This document shows positions 1 through 6,708 of a stretch of 64,000 nucleotides of DNA, one piece after another; the first letter of the stretch is position 1; each line of letters opens with the position of its first letter. A program made the position numbers and the translations under genes. Source of the DNA: Flavobacteriaceae bacterium MAR_2009_75 (GTDB lineage Bacteria > Bacteroidota > Bacteroidia > Flavobacteriales > Flavobacteriaceae); NCBI GenBank assembly GCA_002813285.1, contig PHTZ01000001.1, forward strand, positions 2,727,501-2,791,500. Reading direction: 5' to 3'. The notes under the pieces were generated by a model. That model was not told the origin of the DNA. It made no database searches and was given only the letters and a program-made list of their open reading frames with translations.

Positions 1-1803
1 CAAGAAACTTTCTTTGGCGATATTCCAACCTAAGGCAACGGATGGAAAGGTACCCCATCTATTGTTAGAACCAAATCTTGATGATGCATCTCTACGCACA
101 GAAGCGGCAAAAATGTATTTCTGGTCAAAATTGTAATTTAAACGAGCTAAGTACCCGATTCTATTATATTCGAATGATTGAGATTGTAAAAATGACTGTT
201 CGTTCGAAACTTGATCGATGTCGTTGGTAATCGGGTTTTGGCTGTTAGAGTTAAGAAGATCGTCTGTTCTGTCTTGTTTCTCTGCCAACAACAATACGTC
301 AAAATTGTGAACATCATTGAACGTTTTGTTATAGTTCAAGCTGTTGGTCAAAATAATCGATTTTCTTTGAGTCGAATTTTTTGTAATCGCCGCGAAATCT
401 GAGGCATGTGTTGCGCCTTCGCTATCATCGTTATAAGACGGGCGAAAAATATCGGTATTTGCGTTTCTGTATTCTAGACCAACTTGACTTTTAAAGGTCA
501 AGCCTTCGATAATTTCAAACTCGCCAAAAAGGCTTCCGATGATAGCAGATGATTTATTGACATGCGACCCAAGGGTTTGTACTCGAATCGGGTTCTCTGC
601 ATCCTGACCATCTAAACCACTGCTAGGGCCTTGAAAGCCACCAAGATTATTAGAATTATAAATGGGTAGGTATGGTGGTATTTTAATCGCATGTTCCAAC
701 AAGGAGCGAGCTCCTAGATTTCGTTCTGGATTTTGTTTATTGAATGACACCGACATGGTCTCACCGAACTTGAAGCGACCAATGTTAAAGTTGCTATTAG
801 CTCTAAACGAGAAGCGTTCAAAAGCGGTCTCGATAATGGCACCTTCTTGGTCTTGATAGCCCGCTGAAAATCTGAAATCATTATTTTCAGAACCTCCGGA
901 AACTCCCAAATCAACCTTTTGCATAATGCCGGTTCTAAAAAGCGCATCCTGAAAATCGGTGTTGTTATTGGAGCCTGAGAGGGGAGAAGTTGGTGTAATA
1001 CCAAACCCGTCTTGTGCAAATTGACGGTACTGGTCGGCATTTAAGATATCATAGCGCTGATCGGTATATTGAATACCTGTATAAGAATCAAGAGTCATAA
1101 CGGTCTTGCCCGTTCTTCTACCTTTCTTAGTGGTAACCATTACTACACCATTGGATCCCAATGAACCGTATATGGCCGTAGTTGAGGCATCTTTAAGAAC
1201 GTTGATCGATTCAATGTCGTTGGGGTTCAAGTCTCCTAGACCTCCAGCTATAATACCGTCGATCACATAAAGAGGTTCGTTGTTGTTCATAGTGCCAAGC
1301 CCCCTGATTCGAACCACTGGCGCAGTACCTGGTGATCCTGAGTTTAACACAGTAACTCCGGCGGCCCTACCCTGTAGTGCTTGGTCTGCAGTAGCTACGG
1401 GTAGTGCAGCTATTTCTTCAGAACCGACGGTCGTAATCGCCCCGGTTACCTCTGCCCTAGATTGGGTACCGTAACCTACTACAACCACTTCGTCAAGTGC
1501 TTGAAGGTCTTCGGAAAGCGTTATGTTAATGGTTGTTCTTCCGTTTAATGCAACCTCTTGGCTTACATAACCGATGTAACTAAAGGTAAGGGTTGCTCCT
1601 GATGGTACCTCCGACAAGGTATAGTTGCCATCAAAATCGGTTTGGGTACCGTTAGTCGTTCCGGCGACCACTACCGAGGCTCCTGGTAGGGGTGTTCCCG
1701 ATTCGTCGGAAACCACACCGCTCACTGTAGAAGCTTGGGAATAAGCCAAGTGACCCAGCATTGCAAAAATCGCAATGCAAAATAAATTGAGTTTGTTCAT
1801 CAT
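1..1803 (-). CDS. SusC/RagA-family TonB-dependent outer-membrane receptor (3' end outside window)
   Basis: The gene starts at ATG 1803 (or the adjacent ATG 1800) and runs in one unbroken frame off the left edge, so about 600 N-terminal residues are visible. In order there is a Sec signal peptide (hydrophobic stretch ending at AYSQ), a carboxypeptidase-D regulatory-like beta-sandwich (residues ~22-100, with GTPLPGASVVV), the SusC signature EVVVVGYGTQ at ~115, then the plug domain (IRGLGTMNNNEPLYVIDG; NDIESINVLKDASTTAIYG) and the first part of the barrel. SusC proteins import oligosaccharides or other large ligands with a SusD lipoprotein, which would be expected just left of the window. The family is certain but the substrate cannot be told. 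Confidence 0.95.
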   Translation of the reverse strand, partial: MMNKLNLFCIAIFAMLGHLAYSQASTVSGVVSDESGTPLPGASVVVAGTTNGTQTDFDGNYTLSEVPSGATLTFSYIGYVSQEVALNGRTTINITLSEDLQALDEVVVVGYGTQSRAEVTGAITTVGSEEIAALPVATADQALQGRAAGVTVLNSGSPGTAPVVRIRGLGTMNNNEPLYVIDGIIAGGLGDLNPNDIESINVLKDASTTAIYGSLGSNGVVMVTTKKGRRTGKTVMTLDSYTGIQYTDQRYDILNADQYRQFAQDGFGITPTSPLSGSNNNTDFQDALFRTGIMQKVDLGVSGGSENNDFRFSAGYQDQEGAIIETAFERFSFRANSNFNIGRFKFGETMSVSFNKQNPERNLGARSLLEHAIKIPPYLPIYNSNNLGGFQGPSSGLDGQDAENPIRVQTLGSHVNKSSAIIGSLFGEFEIIEGLTFKSQVGLEYRNANTDIFRPSYNDDSEGATHASDFAAITKNSTQRKSIILTNSLNYNKTFNDVHNFDVLLLAEKQDRTDDLLNSNSQNPITNDIDQVSNEQSFLQSQSFEYNRIGYLARLNYNFDQKYIFAASVRRDASSRFGSNNRWGTFPSVALGWNIAKESFL

Positions 1804-2220
1804 GTTGAGTTTATATTAAGTTGAGTGTCAAGAAAATGTTAAATAATTTTCTCTGTAACAAATATATTTTTAGACAGATCTTTTGAATAGAACATCTGAA
1901 GCGTATGTTGCTACATATGTTGCACGGCTCGTTATAATGGTACTTTCAAGCGTGTTTTTTTATGAATATGTTAATTGAGGATGATGTGAAATGGTAGATT
2001 AACAATGTAAGATGTTTGGTGTGCAAATGACTTTAATTTGCGTAGTTTCTACTCCGTTGTAAATTAGGGTTTTACTTAACTGGATTGCTTTTGTTTCGCT
2101 AGAACTAAAGCTAAATATTACCGTACGTCTCTCTTAAGGTAAAATACTACACAAATCGGAAAATTGGGCTGTATCACATCTTATGATGCTGCTTTACCTT
2201 TGCTGTCAAATCTTGTTATT
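1804..2220. other. Intergenic region upstream of the SusC gene
   Basis: This is the 417-base divergent gap between the SusC gene (minus) and the gene at 2221 (plus). It holds a TAnnTTTG-like element for SusC at 1859-1866, a direct repeat TATGTTGC at 1904-1911 and 1916-1923 (12-base period), and a small inverted repeat GCAAAT/ATTTGC at 2023-2041. These could be operator sites for SusC control, but none matches a motif I can name. I see no open frame or RNA gene here. Confidence 0.5.
1859..1866 (-). promoter_or_regulatory. Candidate -7 element (TATATTTG) for the SusC gene
   Basis: Read on the minus strand the bases are TATATTTG, which fits the Bacteroidota consensus TAnnTTTG. It lies about 55 bases upstream of the SusC start. 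No convincing TTTG -33 partner is visible at the usual spacing, so support is moderate at best. Confidence 0.35.
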
Positions 2221-2781
2221 ATGAAAAATTCCCAAATTTATTCTAATGTGTTAATGTCGCACCCTTTTGCGATGGCACAATTTCAAACTGATTTTGAAGG
2301 CAGAAGTATAATAGATATGGTTTTGACCAATGCCTTTGTTTCTGATATGAACATATCTGAAATGAAACTTGCAGTCACCAAGTTTTCTGCTTTTGATGAG
2401 CAAGGCAATGAGCATAACTTGGCCTTTTTTCTTGAAGATACGACCATAGATATACAAGGCTTGCATAAAGGTCTTTTTCTACGGTCAAGAAGTGTGTCCA
2501 CATTGAACCCTGGTAGATACAAATCTTTAAGGTTCTATATCAAAGAGACTAAAAGCACCTTCAAATATCATGATAGAAAAGAAGAAACTGCTCAAGGCTT
2601 TGAGTATTTAGATTTTCAAATAAAGAACGGTTTGTTAATCAACGGAGACCAGTCTCCTGAAGCTATTTTGAGGTTCGATTTTGTACCGGTAAAGTCAAAA
2701 GGTTTTTCCAATACTGTAGGTAAGTTTTTTAGAAGACCCCGTTATATGGCCGGTAAATTGGTGCACAGTTTCGGTCATTAA
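2221..2781 (+). CDS. Hypothetical protein, possibly DUF4382-like
   Basis: This is a 186-residue protein from ATG 2221. The frame is open upstream to a TTG at 2164, but the residues added there look non-coding. It has no clear signal peptide. The pattern is beta-rich: an N-terminal strand region, a central segment with LNPGRYKSLRFYI (~residues 98-110) and a C-terminal LRFDFVP. The order 'G-x-Y-x-x-(L/I)-R-(F/L)' followed by an 'LxFDF' ending recalls DUF4382-type ligand-binding sandwiches of Bacteroidota, but that is pattern resemblance only. It stands alone on its strand and ends at a strong terminator. Confidence 0.7.
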   Translation: MKNSQIYSNVLMSHPFAMAQFQTDFEGRSIIDMVLTNAFVSDMNISEMKLAVTKFSAFDEQGNEHNLAFFLEDTTIDIQGLHKGLFLRSRSVSTLNPGRYKSLRFYIKETKSTFKYHDRKEETAQGFEYLDFQIKNGLLINGDQSPEAILRFDFVPVKSKGFSNTVGKFFRRPRYMAGKLVHSFGH

Positions 2782-2806
2782 TAGTCTGAATCAGTCGTAA
2801 TATACG

Positions 2807-2837
2807 CCCAAGTTTCCTCGGAAACCTGGGTTTTTTT
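2807..2837 (+). terminator. Rho-independent terminator after the 2221 gene
   Basis: An 11-bp stem (2807-2817 with 2820-2830, one G-U pair) is followed by seven T residues. It lies 25 bases past the stop at 2781, in the convergent gap with the minus-strand gene ending at 2840. Confidence 0.85.
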
Positions 2838-2839
2838 AA

Positions 2840-4024
2840 TTAATAATCAAGACCATTGGTATCTGCTAATCGGGCAATGAAGCCCCAACCGTAAAAATAA
2901 TTGGTGAGGCCGATTAAAATTTCATTTTCTCCCTCTTGAAAAGGTATTTCGAATAAAGTGTTGTCTAAAGTAGCTCGGCCGCGGGGTTCTTTCATGCCCG
3001 GCGAACCGAAATAGTTTTCATCTTTATATAAAGGTTGTCCATTAATAAACACCCATACTTCATCGCTAAAACCCAGTTTAAGAAGTTTATCTTGTACGTT
3101 GTCAGAGGTGATAGTGGTCTTCAACCAAATCAAGCGTCTAGGACTTACGCTTTCACCCCCGAATTCTTTGGTCAAGTTAATGAGGGCACGATGGCCGGCT
3201 TCTATCGGTTTCCAAACAGCGGTACTATCTAGGTAGGTAGGGTCAATAGCTACTCCGGGGTTTCTTTGAATGCCTTTTAAGATGTCTTTTCCGAAGGGGA
3301 AGTCTATCGGTTCGGTTATTTGCCAGTTGCGGAGATAATTCGGGTCGTTGTAGGTTGGGTCGTAGCCTGCGGTAACCGGTAAGTTTTCGGTAGCATTGGG
3401 GGTGATTTTCATATTGGCATAAATTACATTGCCCGTAAGACCGATACCGCCAGATTTGGTGATCCCCTCCAATGCCGGAACCCATAAAGCTGCTTTTTCC
3501 ATATCATTGACATACACCTTCATTTGTGTTTCCGATATGACCATTTTTACATGGTTCCATTGATTTTCGTACAGTATTGCCGCAGCTTGATAATCATCGG
3601 TGAGGTCCCATAGGTTTACACCGTCGATAACGGCAGCGTACTGCATGGTTGTTCTTCGCTTAGGGTCAGGTTTGCCAAAATGTCTTAAGTAGAATATCTC
3701 CGAGTTTAATGAATCTTCGCTTACACGGAAGTTGATTCCCGGAAAACCCTGCCCTTTTAATTCTACATCGAACTCGATGATACCGGAGGTAAATACAAAA
3801 TCTTTGAGCATAATTGCTATATCCGATTCGTTCTTACTTCTGGCAACTTTCGTCGATTTGTAAGAGGTAAATTCTACATTATTGCTGACCGTTGCCCAAT
3901 GCTTTTCGGTCATTGGAAAAGCTATTGTTTTCTTTTGAGCGTTTATTTTATGTTGGGCGTGCGATAATAAGGTACAGCCTATCGTCAAACCCAATATAAG
4001 ATGTCTTTTTAGTGTTTTTTTCAT
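2840..4024 (-). CDS. Secreted laminin-G/concanavalin-like domain protein
   Basis: This is a 394-residue exported protein. A Sec signal peptide (MKKTLKRHLILGLTIGCTLL, cleavage near HAQ) precedes a ConA-like jelly roll of about 190 residues, seen in the phrases FTSGIIEFDVELKG, GINFRVSEDS and NHVKMVISETQMKVYVND. This is typical of LamG/DUF1080-like sugar-binding or hydrolase folds. The C-terminal ~170 residues include FSDEVWVFINGQPLY and EGENEILIGLTNYFYGWGF, which look like a second beta-sandwich of the galactose-binding type. No catalytic motif is recognised. The gene diverges from the split regulator-like gene at 4164, whose C-terminal part has a similar LamG-like look, so the two may work on one pathway. 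That link is inference. Confidence 0.8.
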   Translation of the reverse strand: MKKTLKRHLILGLTIGCTLLSHAQHKINAQKKTIAFPMTEKHWATVSNNVEFTSYKSTKVARSKNESDIAIMLKDFVFTSGIIEFDVELKGQGFPGINFRVSEDSLNSEIFYLRHFGKPDPKRRTTMQYAAVIDGVNLWDLTDDYQAAAILYENQWNHVKMVISETQMKVYVNDMEKAALWVPALEGITKSGGIGLTGNVIYANMKITPNATENLPVTAGYDPTYNDPNYLRNWQITEPIDFPFGKDILKGIQRNPGVAIDPTYLDSTAVWKPIEAGHRALINLTKEFGGESVSPRRLIWLKTTITSDNVQDKLLKLGFSDEVWVFINGQPLYKDENYFGSPGMKEPRGRATLDNTLFEIPFQEGENEILIGLTNYFYGWGFIARLADTNGLDY

Positions 4025-4163
4025 TTTTGCTCGATTTATGATTAAAGTCTAAATTTGATTAAGTCAAAAGTAGGTTCCAAAGCATTTTTTCGGCCTGTTC
4101 AAGCTGTTCAATCCTGTTTAATGCTATTCAAACGCCCACGGTTTTATTGCTCTTTTTAGTTTT

Positions 4164-4979
4164 ATGGATAAATCAAAACTATATATGGTCGAACATTTGG
4201 TTTCGAGTATCGAAGCAAAGTTGGGCTGGGGCAATGGCAAGAATTGGAGCAATGGTGATTTTGAAACACTTAGCGAACAGATTTTTGAGGCAACCAAAAA
4301 ACGTTTGAGCGTTACGACGCTAAAACGTATCTGGGGCCGGGCCGAGCGTATTGCCAATCCCAGTGCAGCAACTTTGAACATTCTTTCTCAATTTATGGGT
4401 CATGCCGACTGGCGTGATTTTGTTAACTCTCAGAAGTCTGATACAGATACACCCGCCTTCATTCAAATTCCTTGGCAGAAAATACTGGCCATTATTGGGG
4501 TATTGACCATTGGGGTAGCCCTACTTGCATTAAATTGGGATAATGACAAACAACCCATCATCAAAGAGGTGACTTACCATAAGGCAGACTTTGAATTCAA
4601 AAGCCGAACCATCGCTAAAGGCCTACCTAATTCAGTGGTGTTCGATTATGATGTTTCTGCTGCTGCCGACAATGCCAAAATCGAAATCCAGCAAAGTTGG
4701 GATACCAGTAAACGAATAACCATCAATCGCAATGATAGTGTGGCCACTTGTATTTATCGTCACCCGGGTTTTTTTAATGCCAAATTGGTGGTCAATGGCA
4801 CCATAGTGGCGGCCCATGATGTGTTTATACCGACCCAAGGTTGGTTGGGCCTTATCGAGCGTGATTCCATACCATTGTATTTAGATAATGAAAATGTAGA
4901 GCGTAAAGGAGAACTATCAATAAGCTCTGATGTGCTTTCCGATTACGGACTCGACCCAAAGTTGAAAATACCTCAGTAA
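4164..4979 (+). CDS. Membrane-anchored regulator-like protein, N-terminal part (frame interrupted)
   Basis: This is a 271-codon frame from ATG 4164. Residues 1-90 resemble a helical DNA-binding-like domain common at the N-terminus of Bacteroidota proteins (LSVTTLKRIWGR, then PSAATLNILSQFMGHADW). A single membrane helix follows (IIGVLTIGVALLAL, ~112-126) and then a PKD-like beta domain with DFEFKS and HPGFFNAKLVVNG. The frame stops at TAA 4977, but the coding pattern continues without a gap in the -1 frame up to 5428. A shift at C-CCA-AAG (4955-4961) would give one ~421-residue protein. Either this is a broken gene (one-base indel or sequencing error) or a programmed -1 frameshift. The domain order suggests a sensor with a cytoplasmic DNA-binding head and a periplasmic ligand domain. 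Confidence 0.75.
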   Translation: MDKSKLYMVEHLVSSIEAKLGWGNGKNWSNGDFETLSEQIFEATKKRLSVTTLKRIWGRAERIANPSAATLNILSQFMGHADWRDFVNSQKSDTDTPAFIQIPWQKILAIIGVLTIGVALLALNWDNDKQPIIKEVTYHKADFEFKSRTIAKGLPNSVVFDYDVSAAADNAKIEIQQSWDTSKRITINRNDSVATCIYRHPGFFNAKLVVNGTIVAAHDVFIPTQGWLGLIERDSIPLYLDNENVERKGELSISSDVLSDYGLDPKLKIPQ

Positions 4980-4981
4980 GC

Positions 4982-5428
4982 TTGTATCAAATGCAAGATT
5001 TCGGTGCTATTGACACCTCTGAATTTATTTTCTCCGTACGATTGCAAAATACTTTTGAAAAAAGTGCTAGTGGATGCCGACGGGCTCAGGTTTATCTTAT
5101 TTACGAGGGTGGGGCCATAGGTATTCCGCTGTCGAACAAAGGTTGTGTCGCCACCTTGAACATTATGGCCTTCGGACAATTTATTGATGGAAAAAAAACC
5201 GACCTTTCCGCTTTTGGAGTAGACTTCTCAGATTCGGTACAATTACAGTTGCTTTCGAAAGACGGTGAACTGCAGATTTTTGTTAATGACCATTTGGCCT
5301 ACCAGATGCAAGTACTCGAAACACCAGCAAAAATTAGAGGCATCTCCCTGCATTTTGAAGGTACGGGTAGGGTAGAACAAGTGGAATTAGGTAATGCTAA
5401 AAATCTTGTCTATCAATTATCCGAATAG
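4982..5428 (+). CDS. C-terminal part of the split 4164 gene, in the -1 frame
   Basis: This 148-codon stretch opens at TTG 4982 but is really the continuation of the gene at 4164. Its frame is open back through the slippery site at 4955, adding residues KVENTSVS. The product is a beta-rich LamG-like domain with LYQMQDFGAIDTSEF, a Cys-containing central part (GCRRAQVYLIYEGG, SNKGCVATLNI) and a C-terminal IRGISLHFEGTGRVEQVEL. It has no signal peptide or start region of its own and only two bases separate it from the upstream stop, so independent translation is unlikely unless by reinitiation. Confidence 0.7.
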   Translation: MYQMQDFGAIDTSEFIFSVRLQNTFEKSASGCRRAQVYLIYEGGAIGIPLSNKGCVATLNIMAFGQFIDGKKTDLSAFGVDFSDSVQLQLLSKDGELQIFVNDHLAYQMQVLETPAKIRGISLHFEGTGRVEQVELGNAKNLVYQLSE

Positions 5429-5820
5429 TTGTATTAATCTTCTAAACAGACCAACAGGTTTGTTTTGAGCCGTTCTAAATATTATTGATTGTGAGCCCTC
5501 ATCGATAAATGGTATCACAAATTCTATGAATTTCGGTGTACCGACATTTTCTGTTTAAAAGAAGTTTAGTTGCCGACCAAGTGGTCTGTAAACTTTAATT
5601 TTTGAGAATGTCGTAATGGCTTCTAGAATCCTTAAAATGATGATTCTTACAGAAATAAGTTATCATTACAACAGGTGAGTTACCCAGGTTTCATTCCTCC
5701 GACAAGACTAACTGTAACTCGTTCTAAGGAATAAATCATTTTCGACAAACTTTGAAAGCTAAAAAGAGATATGTAGTTTTAGAAAATCAAAAATAGAAGT
5801 TTAGGATTTATAGAAAAATA
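5429..5820. other. Intergenic, no feature recognised
   Basis: This is a 392-base AT-rich gap between the split regulator-like gene and the DUF2007 gene. I checked both strands for tRNA, hairpin terminators and short open frames with an obvious start, and found nothing I can support. Confidence 0.6.
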
Positions 5821-6234
5821 TTGAACCGGTTCGCTACCATAAAAACTTATATGTTTCCGTACGAAGCCGCTATTGACCGTGCTAGGTTAGAGGCTCATGG
5901 TATGGAATGTTTTACCAGAGATGAGATGACCATACAAGTTCATAATTTCTACTCGCAGGCGTTGGGCGGGGTCAAACTTCAGGTAAGAGCTAATGATTTT
6001 GAAAAAGCAGCAGAGATTTTAGGGGAAAGTGTTGATTTGGAACTGGAAACTATTCGAGATGATTATTTCGAATCTTCAATAAAATGTCCTAATTGTATGT
6101 CTGGCAATGTGACCGTTCTAAGAATAAATAGAATATGGTCATTGGTGGTTCTAATGCTTGTAGCGCTACCCATTCCTTTTCGAATGAGAAAAGTACATTG
6201 CTACAATTGCCAATCTCAATTTAAAATAAAATAA
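5821..6234 (+). CDS. DUF2007 protein with C-terminal zinc ribbon
   Basis: This is a 137-residue protein, best started at TTG 5821 because the DUF2007 fold normally opens with the strand preserved here as FATIKTY; the next ATG at 5851 would cut it. Residues 1-75 are the DUF2007 domain (proposed signal-transducing, PII-like ferredoxin fold) with EAAIDRARLEAHGMECF and LGGVKLQVRANDFEKA. Residues ~88-137 carry two CxxC pairs (CPNC and CYNC) around a hydrophobic segment (IWSLVVLMLVALPIPF), i.e. a zinc ribbon interrupted by a possible membrane helix. It ends 12 bases from the convergent NTF2-like gene with no visible terminator. Confidence 0.8.
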   Translation: MNRFATIKTYMFPYEAAIDRARLEAHGMECFTRDEMTIQVHNFYSQALGGVKLQVRANDFEKAAEILGESVDLELETIRDDYFESSIKCPNCMSGNVTVLRINRIWSLVVLMLVALPIPFRMRKVHCYNCQSQFKIK

Positions 6235-6246
6235 CTTCGGAGGTGC

Positions 6247-6696
6247 TCATTTCACCCCATTCCAAATATCTAAATACATTTTCCAGTCACCATTTTCTTT
6301 GCGCCACACGACAACATATTTGCCTTTCCAACTACTGATTTCGCCATTGGCTTTCTTGGTCTTGCCTTCGTAATAGCCATAATCATAGGCTTCGTTGCCC
6401 CAAACCTTAATTTCTTCGGGTATCAGTTTATGGTGTGTAGTTTCTAGGCCTTCGGGTAAATGCCAATACCCTAAAATGGCCTCTTCCCCGGTCAAAATAT
6501 CTCGATTGTTCGGGAAAATCTTGGCATCTTCGGTGTACGACTTCCCGATCATCTCATAATCGGAGTCCATCACATATTGTGAAAAATTTTTGGCATTTGC
6601 CAGAATCTGGTCGATATCGTCTTGTGGGCCGATATAATTTTGGGCAAAGGAAAATCTTGAAACCAAAAGCAGCATCCCTATAAAAAACAGTCTCAT
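6247..6696 (-). CDS. Exported SnoaL/DUF4440-like (NTF2 fold) protein
   Basis: This is a 149-residue protein with a Sec signal peptide (FFIGMLLLVSRFSFAQ). The rest fits the NTF2-like DUF4440/SnoaL pattern: an N-terminal helix (IDQILANAKNFSQYVMDSDY), a pocket segment SYTEDAKIFPNNRDILTG, and a C-terminal sheet ending VWRKENGDWKMYLDIWN. It lies 12 bases downstream of the molybdenum hydroxylase large subunit on the same strand, so it is probably the last gene of that operon. Its role there, perhaps substrate binding or an isomerase step, is unknown. Confidence 0.85.
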   Translation of the reverse strand: MRLFFIGMLLLVSRFSFAQNYIGPQDDIDQILANAKNFSQYVMDSDYEMIGKSYTEDAKIFPNNRDILTGEEAILGYWHLPEGLETTHHKLIPEEIKVWGNEAYDYGYYEGKTKKANGEISSWKGKYVVVWRKENGDWKMYLDIWNGVK

Positions 6697-6708
6697 TTAG
6701 AACACATT

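Noticed and set aside
714-1040. 108-codon open frame on the minus strand inside the SusC gene
   Set aside because: It overlaps the SusC coding frame, which is unbroken from 1803 to 1 and clearly conserved; the alternate frame has no recognisable domain.
2164-2220. TTG 2164 as the start of the hypothetical gene
   Set aside because: The added 19 residues show no domain or signal, and ATG 2221 follows; I chose the ATG.
5429-5820. Small RNA or riboswitch in the 392-base gap
   Set aside because: No conserved motif, stable hairpin with T-run, or promoter pair could be seen.
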